A stretch of 64,000 nucleotides of DNA from an uncultured Bacteroidota bacterium (GTDB lineage: Bacteria; Bacteroidota; Bacteroidia; Flavobacteriales; Flavobacteriaceae): NCBI GenBank assembly GCA_902559035.1, contig CACEGG010000001.1, positions 173,858 to 237,857 of the forward strand. Reading direction: 5' to 3'. Positions 27,634 through 35,970 of the stretch are shown here, in pieces. Below the pieces are notes generated by a model. The model was given only the letters and a program-made list of their open reading frames with translations, ran no database searches and was not told the DNA's origin. Numbering within the stretch: position 1 is the first letter of the stretch; each line of letters opens with the position of its first letter. Made by a program: the position numbers and the translations under genes.

Positions 27634-27983
27634 TTTAATATTTTTTTTAAAATTATTGAGTTTTTATCAATGCAATGTCTCCCGTTGCTGTTAATTGAAT
27701 CACTTTTTATGTAATTACCAATTTCCATATTACATTTTTTGCAAAATAATTTTTCTTTATTTGAAATTGAGTTTGAGTTATAACTTACTTTATCAGAGAT
27801 TGATTTTGAAAAATCTTTACTTGTTTCATTTTGGTATAACATATTTTTTTCATCATACAAAATTGTTTCACATTTGGAGCACACATATATTGTTGATTTA
27901 AGTTTAGGATTACTAGTTTTAGGTGAGAGATAATCACATCCTGTTATTACAAAAAAAAGAGCAAAAACTTGTATTATTTTCAT
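27630..27983 (-). CDS. Degenerate MsrB-like lipoprotein
   Basis: 117 residues from the ATG at 27983, which starts a lipoprotein signal (KIIQVFALFFVITGC, lipidated cysteine at 16). A longer reading from TTG at 28001 would begin inside the promoter motif. The body lines up with the neighbouring MsrB: CSKCETILYDE matches CKGCNQKLFES, and CKKCNMEIGNY with GRHCIDKNSIIL matches CSKCDGHLGHV with KRYCINSAALSF. Four paired cysteines and the cysteine at the catalytic position are kept, but the GWPSF and GHVF substrate motifs are lost. It may be a metal-binding or redox lipoprotein, or a decaying duplicate. Confidence 0.72.
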   Translation of the reverse strand: MKIIQVFALFFVITGCDYLSPKTSNPKLKSTIYVCSKCETILYDEKNMLYQNETSKDFSKSISDKVSYNSNSISNKEKLFCKKCNMEIGNYIKSDSINSNGRHCIDKNSIILKKILK

Positions 27984-27998
27984 AAACTTTATCGTCTG

Positions 27999-28006
27999 CA
28001 AAAATA
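27999..28006 (-). promoter_or_regulatory. Flavobacterial -7 promoter motif for the msrB genes
   Basis: On the minus strand the bases read TATTTTTG followed by CAGA, an exact TAnnTTTG match. It lies 15 bases upstream of the ATG at 27983 in the short divergent spacer with the MFS gene. Confidence 0.6.
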
Positions 28007-28064
28007 ATTATTATATTTAATATATTGCTACTTTCTAATACCTATATTGCACATAAAATTTGTA

Positions 28065-29372
28065 ATGCCTAAAAAAAAATATATCAAAGGAGATTCTAAA
28101 TTATTAAATGCTTGGGCATTTTATGACTGGGCAAATTCGGTTTATCCTTTAGTAATTTCTTCTGCTGTTTTTCCAATTTATTATGGTTCTTTGTTTATTG
28201 ATGATCTTTATGTTGAAATTTTAGGTTTTAACTTTAAAAATACTGCATTAATAAGTTTTTTAACAGCTTTCGCCTTTATTGTATTATCCTTTATTACACC
28301 ACTTTTATCTGGAATTGCCGATTACATGGGTAACAAGAAAAAATTTTTAAAACTTTTTTGTTATTTAGGTTCTTTTTCCTGTATGGGTTTATATTGGTTT
28401 GATTTATCCAATATTTACATTGGCTTATTTTTTTACTTCATGGCTCTAATTTCTTTTTGGGCAAGTTTGGTTTTTTATAATTCATACCTGCCAGATATTG
28501 CCTTTAAAAACCAACAAGATTCAATTAGCGCTAAAGGTTATGCACTTGGATATTTTGGAAGTGTTCTTTTACTAATATTCAATTTAGCTATGGTAATGAG
28601 TCCAGAGACATTTGGAATCTTTGGGGATAATGCTGAAATGACAGCAATGAGATATTCTTTTATAAGTGTTGGTTTATGGTGGATAATATGTAGTCAATAT
28701 ACTTTTTATTATTTACCAGAGCCTTATGAAAAAAAGAAGATTATTAAAGATGTTGTTCTTAATGGTTTTAGAGAAATAATTGATGTATGGAATGAGTTAA
28801 AAAAGATATTGATTATTAAAAAGTATTTAATTGCATTTTTTATATATAGTTCAGCACTTCAAACAGTTTTATTAATTGCTGCATATTTTGGTGAACAGGA
28901 AATAAATTGGCCTGAAGATGAAAAAACAATCGGTCTTATTGTAAGCATTTTATTAATACAGTTAATTGCTATTTTTGGAGCAATTTTTACTTCAAAATTG
29001 TCTGAAAAATTTGGAAATATTTATACCCTGATTATTTTGAATTTTTTCTGGGCATTTTTGTGTATCGGAGCATACTTCATAACTAAACCAATAGAATTTT
29101 ATGTTGCTGCTGCTCTTGTGGGATTGGTAATGGGAGGAATACAAGCATTATCTAGATCTACTTTTTCGAAGATGATCCCTGAAACAGAAAACACAACTTC
29201 ATATTTTAGTTTTTATGACGTATCTCAAAAAGTAAGTATAGTTTTTGGAATGACATTATTTGCATTTTTAGATCAAATTACAGGAAGTATGAGGTCATCA
29301 ATTTTGGTTTTTGTAATAATATTCTTGGCAGGTGCGTTTCTATTGAAAAGAATTAAGATTAAAAATTATTAG
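28065..29372 (+). CDS. MFS transporter of the UMF1/Atg22-like family
   Basis: 435 residues from the ATG at 28065 (PKKKYIKGDSKLLNAW); a TTG at 28047 would add six residues without support. About 11-12 membrane segments are visible, and the N-terminal LNAWAFYDWANSVYPLVIS is the hallmark of UMF1/Atg22-type permeases. A later loop has GLVMGGIQALSRSTFSKMIP, another family feature. Such proteins are predicted to export amino acids or small solutes; the substrate is unknown. It is divergent from the msrB genes and precedes lon. Confidence 0.88.
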   Translation: MPKKKYIKGDSKLLNAWAFYDWANSVYPLVISSAVFPIYYGSLFIDDLYVEILGFNFKNTALISFLTAFAFIVLSFITPLLSGIADYMGNKKKFLKLFCYLGSFSCMGLYWFDLSNIYIGLFFYFMALISFWASLVFYNSYLPDIAFKNQQDSISAKGYALGYFGSVLLLIFNLAMVMSPETFGIFGDNAEMTAMRYSFISVGLWWIICSQYTFYYLPEPYEKKKIIKDVVLNGFREIIDVWNELKKILIIKKYLIAFFIYSSALQTVLLIAAYFGEQEINWPEDEKTIGLIVSILLIQLIAIFGAIFTSKLSEKFGNIYTLIILNFFWAFLCIGAYFITKPIEFYVAAALVGLVMGGIQALSRSTFSKMIPETENTTSYFSFYDVSQKVSIVFGMTLFAFLDQITGSMRSSILVFVIIFLAGAFLLKRIKIKNY

Positions 29373-29379
29373 TTTTATG

Positions 29380-29394
29380 TGGCATGAAACTTGA
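29380..29394 (+). promoter_or_regulatory. Sigma-54-like -24/-12 element upstream of lon
   Basis: The bases TGGCAT, a five-base spacer GAAAC, and TTGA fit the -24/-12 layout TGGCAC-N5-TTGC with one change in each box. Transcription would start near 29405, leaving an untranslated leader of about 95 bases before the lon ATG. The same element with the same changes occurs before dnaK (42297-42311). The assignment to sigma-54 is inference from the pattern. Confidence 0.45.
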
Positions 29395-29471
29395 ATTATT
29401 TATTACAACAAATAAATGATTCGAGTTATTAAAGTTCTACCCAGAGATTTTTTTATCAAAAACTTTGTAGC

Positions 29472-29485
29472 CTGACATTTTGACC
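29472..29485 (+). promoter_or_regulatory. Imperfect TGACA palindrome upstream of lon
   Basis: CTGACATTTTGACC lies 12 bases before the lon ATG. It matches the perfect TGACA-N3-TGTCA palindrome in front of dnaK (42272-42284) in all but two of the symmetric positions. It could be a weak operator; this is a guess from similarity. Confidence 0.3.
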
Positions 29486-29497
29486 TAAATTTTTTTT

Positions 29498-31954
29498 ATG
29501 TCTAAAACTAAAATTTTAAATCTTGACATGATGTCACTTCAAAACATTGATGAAGATTCTGATTTAATTCCATTAATGACATCTGATGATGAGGAAGCAA
29601 TTTCAAAAGAATCTCTTCCAGAAACACTTCCTATTCTTCCTCTGAAGAATACGGTAATGTTTCCTGGTGTTGTAATTCCTATTACTGCTTCTAGAGATAA
29701 GTCAATAAAACTTATTAAAGATTCAAACACAAAAGACAAGTTAATAGGAGTAGTATCTCAAAAAGATTCTAAAGTTCAATCTCCTTCTTTAAATGATATT
29801 CACCCGACCGGAACGGTGGCAAAAATTTTGAGAGTTTTAAAAATGCCTGACGGTAATGTAACAGTTATTATTCAAGGAAAAAAGAGGTTTTCAATAGAGC
29901 AGATTGTTTCTGAAGAACCATATATAACTGCAAAAATTAAAGAAATTCGTGAATTAAAACCTGATGAAAATAATAAAGAATTTGGGGCTACAATTGAGTC
30001 TATTAAAGATATTGCTCTTAAAATAATTGAAGAAAACCCAAATATACCAAGTGAAGCCTCATTTGCTATTAAAAATATTCAAAGTGATTCATTTTTAGTC
30101 AATTTTGTATGTTCTAATATGAATTTGAGTGTTGACGAAAAATACAAGATTTTAAATACTAGTGACTTAAATGAAAGAGCTTTAATGTGTTTGAAGCAAA
30201 TGAACGTAGAGCTACAAAGACTTTCTTTAAAAAACGATATTCAATCCAAAGTAAGATCTGATTTAGATCAACAACAGAGAGAATATTTTTTACATCAACA
30301 ACTTAAAACCATTCAAGAAGAATTAGGTGGTGTCTCATATGATGAAGAAATCAATGAAATGAGAATTAAGGCTACCAATAAAAAATGGTCTAAAGATATT
30401 AATGATCATTTTAAAAAGGAGTTATCTAAGTTGCAAAGAATGAATCCACAGGTTGCTGAATATTCTATTCAAAGAAACTATTTAGATATATATTTAGAGT
30501 TACCATGGAATGAGTATTCAAAAGATAATTTTGATTTAAGAAGGGCTCAAAAAATTCTAGATAGGGATCATTTTGGCTTAAAAGACGTTAAAAGAAGAAT
30601 TATAGAACACATAGCTGTTTTAAAATTAAGAAATGACATGAAATCTCCTATCTTATGTTTAAATGGTCCACCTGGTGTTGGTAAAACTTCATTAGGAAAA
30701 TCAATTGCAGAAGCTTTGGGAAGAGAGTATGTAAGAATTTCTTTAGGTGGACTCAGAGATGAATCTGAAATAAGAGGACACAGAAAAACATATATTGGTG
30801 CAATGCCAGGGAGAATCATTCAAAGCTTAAAAAAAGCAAAGACATCAAACCCTGTTTTTGTTTTAGATGAAATTGATAAACTTTCTATTGGGAATCAAGG
30901 GGATCCCTCATCTGCAATGTTAGAAGTTTTAGATCCAGAACAAAACACTTCCTTTTACGATAATTTTGTCGAGTCTGGATTTGATTTATCAAAAGTAATG
31001 TTTATTGCTACATCGAATAATATATCTAATGTTCAGCCTGCTTTGAGAGATAGAATGGAGATTGTTCAGGTTTCTGGATACACAATTGAGGAAAAATTTC
31101 AAATTGCAAAAAAACATTTAATTCCTAAACAAATCAAAGAACATGGTCTTGAAAAAAATATTATTAAAATTAATAAGTCCTCAGCTGTTAAAATTATTGA
31201 AGGTTACACTAGAGAATCTGGAGTTAGAGGTTTAGAAAAGCAAATTGCAAAAATTGTTAGAAATATTGCCAAATCAATAGCCTTAGACGAAGATTTTTCT
31301 TCAAACATTACAATTGAAGATGTAAATAAAATATTAGGAGTTTCAATTTCAAAAGATAAATATGAAAATAATGATGTAGCAGGTGTAGTAACCGGTTTAG
31401 CATGGACTCAGTTTGGGGGTGATATTTTATTTATAGAATCAGCACTTTCTAAGGGTAAAGGAAATCTATCAATCACTGGTAATTTAGGTAAAGTAATGAA
31501 AGAATCTGCCACCATTGCTTTAGAGTATATTAAATCTAATTCAGAATCACTATCAATAGATACAGATACCTTATCTAAACATAACATTCATATTCATGTT
31601 CCGGAAGGTGCTACACCAAAAGATGGTCCTAGCGCTGGAATTACAATGCTAACATCTTTAGTTTCATTATTTACACAAAAAAGAGTTAAATCAAAATTAG
31701 CAATGACAGGTGAAATCACTTTAAGAGGAAAGGTTTTACCTGTTGGAGGGATTAAGGAGAAAATTTTAGCTGCTAAAAGAGCAAAAATTACTGAAATAAT
31801 TTTGTGTAAGGATAATAAAAAAAATATTGATGAAATTGATAAAGTATATTTAAAAGGATTAACTTTTCATTATGTTTCCAATATGCACCAAGTTTTAGAT
31901 ATTGCAATCACAAATAAAAATGTCAAGAACTATAAGAATTTGAATGTCAAATAA
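29498..31954 (+). CDS. lon: ATP-dependent protease Lon
   Basis: 818 residues. Lon degrades misfolded and regulatory proteins in the cytoplasm. The N-terminal substrate domain starts near 45 ([18 protein letters not shown]). The AAA+ domain has Walker [10 protein letters not shown] at 390-398 and Walker [10 protein letters not shown] near 453-461. The protease domain has the catalytic dyad S712 (PKDGPSAG) and K755 ([11 protein letters not shown]). The 125-base upstream spacer holds a sigma-54-like element at 29380-29394. Its 3' end overlaps cmk by 11 bases. Confidence 0.98.
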   Translation: MSKTKILNLDMMSLQNIDEDSDLIPLMTSDDEEAISKESLPETLPILPLKNTVMFPGVVIPITASRDKSIKLIKDSNTKDKLIGVVSQKDSKVQSPSLNDIHPTGTVAKILRVLKMPDGNVTVIIQGKKRFSIEQIVSEEPYITAKIKEIRELKPDENNKEFGATIESIKDIALKIIEENPNIPSEASFAIKNIQSDSFLVNFVCSNMNLSVDEKYKILNTSDLNERALMCLKQMNVELQRLSLKNDIQSKVRSDLDQQQREYFLHQQLKTIQEELGGVSYDEEINEMRIKATNKKWSKDINDHFKKELSKLQRMNPQVAEYSIQRNYLDIYLELPWNEYSKDNFDLRRAQKILDRDHFGLKDVKRRIIEHIAVLKLRNDMKSPILCLNGPPGVGKTSLGKSIAEALGREYVRISLGGLRDESEIRGHRKTYIGAMPGRIIQSLKKAKTSNPVFVLDEIDKLSIGNQGDPSSAMLEVLDPEQNTSFYDNFVESGFDLSKVMFIATSNNISNVQPALRDRMEIVQVSGYTIEEKFQIAKKHLIPKQIKEHGLEKNIIKINKSSAVKIIEGYTRESGVRGLEKQIAKIVRNIAKSIALDEDFSSNITIEDVNKILGVSISKDKYENNDVAGVVTGLAWTQFGGDILFIESALSKGKGNLSITGNLGKVMKESATIALEYIKSNSESLSIDTDTLSKHNIHIHVPEGATPKDGPSAGITMLTSLVSLFTQKRVKSKLAMTGEITLRGKVLPVGGIKEKILAAKRAKITEIILCKDNKKNIDEIDKVYLKGLTFHYVSNMHQVLDIAITNKNVKNYKNLNVK

Positions 31955-32630
31955 AATTATCATAGCAATTGATGGAACTTCCTCGACTGGAAAAAGTACA
32001 TTGGCTAAAAGATTAGCAAAAAAATTAAAATATCTTTATATCGATTCTGGAGCTATGTACCGAGCATTGACACTCTACGCAATTCAAAATAAATATATTT
32101 CAAAATCCCACTTTGACAGTCAAAAACTTATTGAAGATATTCCAAATATTCACATTGATTTTCAGTACAATCAACAAAATAATAAATACGAGGTTCATTT
32201 AAATAACAACTCAGTTGAAAAACATATTCGCTCATTAAAAGTTTCTAATTTAGTAAGTCAAATTGCTACAGTTGGTGAGCTTAGAAAACATATGGTAAAA
32301 GTTCAACATTTTTTAGGTTCAAAAAATGGTGTAATTATGGATGGAAGAGATATTGGAACTGTAGTTTTTCCTAATGCTGAAATAAAATTTTATTTAGATG
32401 CGTCTTTAGAATTAAGAGCAAAAAGGAGGTATAAAGAACTTATTGAGGCTAATTATAAAATATCTTTTGACGAAGTATTGTCAAACATAAAGCTTAGGGA
32501 TAATCAAGATATTAACAGAAAAAATTCTCCCTTAAAAATAGCACCCGACTCTATAGTAATAAAGACAGACAGTTTTACCTTAGATGAACTTGAAGAAAAG
32601 TTACTTTCTTATATTTCCCCCAAATTATAA
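31944..32630 (+). CDS. cmk: Cytidylate kinase
   Basis: 228 residues. Cmk phosphorylates CMP and dCMP. The P-loop region is [19 protein letters not shown] (6-24), followed by [12 protein letters not shown], and the CMP-binding [20 protein letters not shown] near 131-150. It overlaps the lon 3' end by 11 bases, so the two are read from one message. A cmk-rpsA neighbourhood is conserved in many bacteria and is kept here, although the 153-base spacer suggests rpsA has its own leader. Confidence 0.97.
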   Translation: MSNKIIIAIDGTSSTGKSTLAKRLAKKLKYLYIDSGAMYRALTLYAIQNKYISKSHFDSQKLIEDIPNIHIDFQYNQQNNKYEVHLNNNSVEKHIRSLKVSNLVSQIATVGELRKHMVKVQHFLGSKNGVIMDGRDIGTVVFPNAEIKFYLDASLELRAKRRYKELIEANYKISFDEVLSNIKLRDNQDINRKNSPLKIAPDSIVIKTDSFTLDELEEKLLSYISPKL

Positions 32631-32644
32631 AAAAACAGTAGTTT

Positions 32645-32663
32645 ATTTGTATAATCTACAAAT
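32645..32663 (+). terminator. Hairpin 1 between cmk and rpsA
   Basis: A perfect 7-bp inverted repeat, ATTTGTA and TACAAAT, with loop TAATC, begins 14 bases after the cmk stop. It lacks a following T-run, so it may be a weak terminator for lon-cmk or the first element of the rpsA leader. Confidence 0.4.
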
Positions 32664-32681
32664 ACAAGTTATTTTCGCATT

Positions 32682-32714
32682 CCTTTTGAGTGGATTATAT
32701 AGATAATCAAAAGG
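32682..32714 (+). promoter_or_regulatory. Hairpin 2 in rpsA leader (two alternative folds)
   Basis: CCTTTTGA (32682-32689) and TCAAAAGG (32707-32714) are a perfect 8-bp inverted repeat. Inside it, GATTAT (32693-32698) and ATAATC (32703-32708) form a second hairpin that shares two bases with the outer arm, so the two folds exclude each other. No gene lies here. A role in control of rpsA is inference. Confidence 0.4.
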
Positions 32715-32731
32715 GTAGATTATATTAATTC

Positions 32732-32768
32732 TTCTAATTTTTATCCTTTAATCTATAAAAAATTAGAA
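32732..32768 (+). promoter_or_regulatory. Hairpin 3 just before the rpsA start
   Basis: TTCTAATTTTT (32732-32742) and AAAAATTAGAA (32758-32768) are a perfect 11-bp inverted repeat made only of A/T except one pair, with a 15-base loop. The second arm ends 15 bases before the rpsA ATG, so folding would hold the initiation region. No purine-rich ribosome binding site is visible between it and the start. Confidence 0.4.
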
Positions 32769-32783
32769 TACAAATTTACCGGT

Positions 32784-34862
32784 ATGTCAGAAGAGACAAA
32801 AGACAGTAAAAATAAAGAAGCTGTAAAAAAAACCACCAAAGCTGCTGAACCAAAAGCTGCAAAAAAAACTACAAAACCAAAAGCTGCAAAAAAAACTACA
32901 AAACCAAAAGCTGCAAAAAAAACTACTAAACCAAAAGTTGAAAAAAAAGCTACTAAACCAAAAGCTGAAAAAAAACCTAGCAAAGCAGTAATAGAACCAA
33001 AAGTTGAGAAAGAAATCATTGAATCAGATATTACTGTTTCAAACGAGCAAACAGAGGAACTTCAAAATACAGAATCTACAAAAGAAGATTCTAAATCAGA
33101 AGATTCTTCAAAAGAAGATTTTTTAAATGATTTTGACTGGAATCTGTTTGAAGAAGGTATAGAGACTATTAAAGATGAAAAACTTTCTGAGTTTGAAAAA
33201 CTTGTTGAAGAAAATTTTGTAGACACATACAACGAAAGTGTTATTGAAGGGACTATAATTAGTCTTACTGACAGAGAAGCTATTATAGACATTAATGCTA
33301 AATCTGAAGGTGTAATTTCATTGAATGAATTTAGATATAATCCTGATTTAAAGGTTGGAGATAAAGTTGAAGTTTTAGTTGATATTCAAGAAGATAAAAC
33401 AGGTCAATTAGTATTATCTCACAGAAAAGCTAGAACTATTAAAGCGTGGGACAGAGTTAATGAAGCACACGATAATTCGACTGTTGTCACTGGATTTGTC
33501 AAATGCAGAACTAAAGGAGGGATGATTGTTGATGTATTTGGATTGGAAGCATTTTTACCAGGCTCTCAAATTGACGTTAAGCCAATTAGAGACTATGATC
33601 AATATGTTAATAAAAATATGGAGTTTAAGGTTGTTAAAATCAATCACGAATTTAAAAACGTTGTAGTTTCTCATAAAGCTTTAATTGAAGCTGATATTGA
33701 ACTTCAAAAAAAGGAAATCATTGGTCAATTAGAAAAAGGTCAAGTTCTTGAAGGAACTGTTAAAAATATTACAACATACGGAGTATTTATTGATTTGGGT
33801 GGTGTTGATGGTTTAATTCATATAACTGATTTATCTTGGAACAGAATTAATCACCCAAGTGAAATTTTAGAATTAGATCAAAAATTAAATGTTGTTATTC
33901 TTGATTTTGATGATGATAAATCTAGAATTCAGTTAGGTGTTAAACAATTAAGTGCTCATCCATGGGAATCACTAGATTCTGATTTAAAAGAGGGTGATAA
34001 AATCAAAGGGAAAGTTTCAGTACTTGCTGATTACGGTGCTTTTATTGAAGTAGTTGATGGAGTAGAGGGGTTAGTTCATGTTTCAGAAATGTCGTGGTCA
34101 ACACATTTACGTTCTGCACAAGATTTTGTTAAAGTAGGAGATGAGGTTGAAGCTGTAATTCTAACTCTTGACAGAGAAGAAAGAAAAATGTCTTTAGGTA
34201 TAAAACAACTTAGTTCTGATCCTTGGACAGATATAACTAAAAAGTATCCAGTTGGTTCTAAACATTCCGGAATTGTAAGAAATTTTACAAACTTCGGAAT
34301 TTTCGTTGAACTAGAAGAGGGTATTGATGGATTAGTATACATTTCAGATTTATCTTGGACTGTAAAAGTTAAGCACCCATCTGAATTATTTGCAACTGGG
34401 GATACAATCGATGTCGTTGTTTTAGAGCTTGATTCAGAAGCTAGAAAATTAAGTTTAGGTCATAAACAAACTATGGATAATCCATGGGATGCTTATGATA
34501 AATCATTTGCTGAAGGAACTTCACATAATGCTACTATTTCTGATTCCAATGACAAGGGAGCTACTATTATTTTTAATGATGATATCACAGCTTTTGTTCC
34601 TAACAGACATCTAGTTAAAGAAGATGGAAACAAGTTGAAAAAGGGTGATACAGCAGACTTTAAAGTTATTGAATATAATAAAGATTTTAAAAGAGTTGTT
34701 ATGTCTCATACCGTTTTATTTAATGATCAAGAAAAGAAAAATGTTAAGGAATCATTAAAAAAGGTCAATGTTAAAGAATCCGATAAATCTACGTTAGGTG
34801 ATCTTGATGTTTTGGCTGATCTAAAAAAGAAAATGGTTGATGATGAAAAAAAGAAAAAGTAA
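32784..34862 (+). CDS. rpsA: 30S ribosomal protein S1 with repetitive basic N-terminus
   Basis: 692 residues. S1 binds mRNA and the 30S subunit and helps initiation. Six S1 RNA-binding repeats are seen at about 153-215, 234-300, 320-390, 405-477, 491-563 and 577-646. Repeats 3 to 5 are the most regular (GVFIDLGGVDGLIH, GAFIEVVDGVEGLVH, GIFVELEEGIDGLVY). In front lies an extension of about 150 residues: a lysine-rich part with five 9-residue repeats (23-67, PKAAKKTTK type) and then an acidic part (80-150). The ATG at 32784 lies behind a leader with three inverted repeats. A strong terminator follows. Confidence 0.97.
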   Translation: MSEETKDSKNKEAVKKTTKAAEPKAAKKTTKPKAAKKTTKPKAAKKTTKPKVEKKATKPKAEKKPSKAVIEPKVEKEIIESDITVSNEQTEELQNTESTKEDSKSEDSSKEDFLNDFDWNLFEEGIETIKDEKLSEFEKLVEENFVDTYNESVIEGTIISLTDREAIIDINAKSEGVISLNEFRYNPDLKVGDKVEVLVDIQEDKTGQLVLSHRKARTIKAWDRVNEAHDNSTVVTGFVKCRTKGGMIVDVFGLEAFLPGSQIDVKPIRDYDQYVNKNMEFKVVKINHEFKNVVVSHKALIEADIELQKKEIIGQLEKGQVLEGTVKNITTYGVFIDLGGVDGLIHITDLSWNRINHPSEILELDQKLNVVILDFDDDKSRIQLGVKQLSAHPWESLDSDLKEGDKIKGKVSVLADYGAFIEVVDGVEGLVHVSEMSWSTHLRSAQDFVKVGDEVEAVILTLDREERKMSLGIKQLSSDPWTDITKKYPVGSKHSGIVRNFTNFGIFVELEEGIDGLVYISDLSWTVKVKHPSELFATGDTIDVVVLELDSEARKLSLGHKQTMDNPWDAYDKSFAEGTSHNATISDSNDKGATIIFNDDITAFVPNRHLVKEDGNKLKKGDTADFKVIEYNKDFKRVVMSHTVLFNDQEKKNVKESLKKVNVKESDKSTLGDLDVLADLKKKMVDDEKKKK
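32850..32984 (+). repeat. Five 27-bp tandem repeats inside rpsA
   Basis: Five in-frame units of 27 bases encode PKAAKKTTK three times, then PKVEKKATK and PKAEKKPSK. The first three units are nearly identical at the DNA level, which points to recent slippage or duplication. The repeats are coding and lie in the basic N-terminal tail of S1. Confidence 0.9.
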
Positions 34863-34876
34863 TAAATACTTTTAAT

Positions 34877-34905
34877 AAAAAAAGCACCTTTAAGGTGCTT
34901 TTTTT
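34877..34905 (+). terminator. Bidirectional terminator between rpsA and leuB
   Basis: Seven A, then AGCACC-type stem arms GCACCTT and AAGGTGC around a minimal loop, then seven T. The hairpin ends 2 bases inside the stop codon region of the convergent leuB. Having A-run and T-run on both sides, it can end transcription from both rpsA and the leucine operon. Confidence 0.92.
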
Positions 34906-35968
34906 ATTCTAGTATTTTTTTGACAAGCCAATCTCCAACTTCACTTGTTTTATAAGCCTTTTGTCCATCAGACAAATCTTCAGTAACAATAGATTCCTCT
35001 AATGACTTATCAACTACTTTTCTAATCAATAATGACTCTTCTTTTAAATTAAAAGTATCTTCAAACATCATCGCAGCTGAAAGTATAGTTGCAAGTGGAT
35101 TGGCAATGTCTTTTCCTGCTGCTTGTGGATATGAACCATGAATCGGTTCATATAAAGAGGTTTTTGACCCTACTGAAGCAGATGGCATTAGTCCCATAGA
35201 TCCAGAAATTACGGAAGCTTCATCAGTTAATATATCTCCAAATAAATTTTCAGTTATTAAAACATCATAGGAATTTGGCCATTGGACTAATCTCATTGCA
35301 ACCGCATCTACAAATTCATAACTTACATCAACTTCAGGATATTTTTTTTCTAAAGATTGTACAGTCTCTCTCCATAATCTAGAAGATTCTAATACATTAG
35401 CTTTATCTACGCAGCATAATTTTTTTGACCTCTTCATCGCTAACTCAAAACCTTTTATAGCTAATCTTTCAATTTCGAATCGATTGTATGTACATGTGTC
35501 AAATGCTGTATTACCATTATCTTTTCTTCCCCTTTCACCAAAATAAATTCCCCCAGTCAGTTCCCTTAAAAAAACTAAATCAGTACCCTCAATTCTTTCT
35601 TTTTTTAATGGCGATTTATCAATTAAAGAAGGAAATGTAAAGGTAGGTCTAACGTTTGCGAAGAGACCAAGATCTTTTCTCATTTTTAAAAGACCTTGTT
35701 CAGGTCTGATTTTAGCAGATGGATCATTATCAAATCTTGGGTGTCCAATAGCTCCAAATAAAATTGCATCAGATTTTAGACATATATCATGGGTTTCTTT
35801 TGGGTATGGGTCACCAACTGCTTCAATAGCAGCAGCTCCTGTTAATGCAGGCATCCAATTTATAGTGTGATTAAATTTTTTAGCAATTGCTTCACTAACT
35901 TTAACCGCTTGTTGTATTACTTCAGGTCCAATTCCATCTCCAGCTAATAGAGCTATATTTAATTTCAT
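34904..35968 (-). CDS. leuB: 3-isopropylmalate dehydrogenase
   Basis: 354 residues. LeuB oxidises and decarboxylates 3-isopropylmalate, the third step of leucine synthesis. Family motifs: ALLAGDGIGPEVIQQAV at the N-terminus, LVFLRELTGGIYFGERG near 130-146 (catalytic arginine and tyrosine), KANVLESSRLWRE near 190-202 (lysine), and ENLFGDILTDEASVISGSMG near 242-261. It is the last gene of the leu operon and ends in the shared terminator with rpsA. Confidence 0.97.
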   Translation of the reverse strand: MKLNIALLAGDGIGPEVIQQAVKVSEAIAKKFNHTINWMPALTGAAAIEAVGDPYPKETHDICLKSDAILFGAIGHPRFDNDPSAKIRPEQGLLKMRKDLGLFANVRPTFTFPSLIDKSPLKKERIEGTDLVFLRELTGGIYFGERGRKDNGNTAFDTCTYNRFEIERLAIKGFELAMKRSKKLCCVDKANVLESSRLWRETVQSLEKKYPEVDVSYEFVDAVAMRLVQWPNSYDVLITENLFGDILTDEASVISGSMGLMPSASVGSKTSLYEPIHGSYPQAAGKDIANPLATILSAAMMFEDTFNLKEESLLIRKVVDKSLEESIVTEDLSDGQKAYKTSEVGDWLVKKILE

Positions 35969-35970
35969 AT

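Noticed and set aside
32850..32984. Tandem 27-bp repeats as a CRISPR-like or noncoding repeat array
   Set aside because: The units are contiguous without spacers, keep the reading frame and encode the N-terminal tail of S1.
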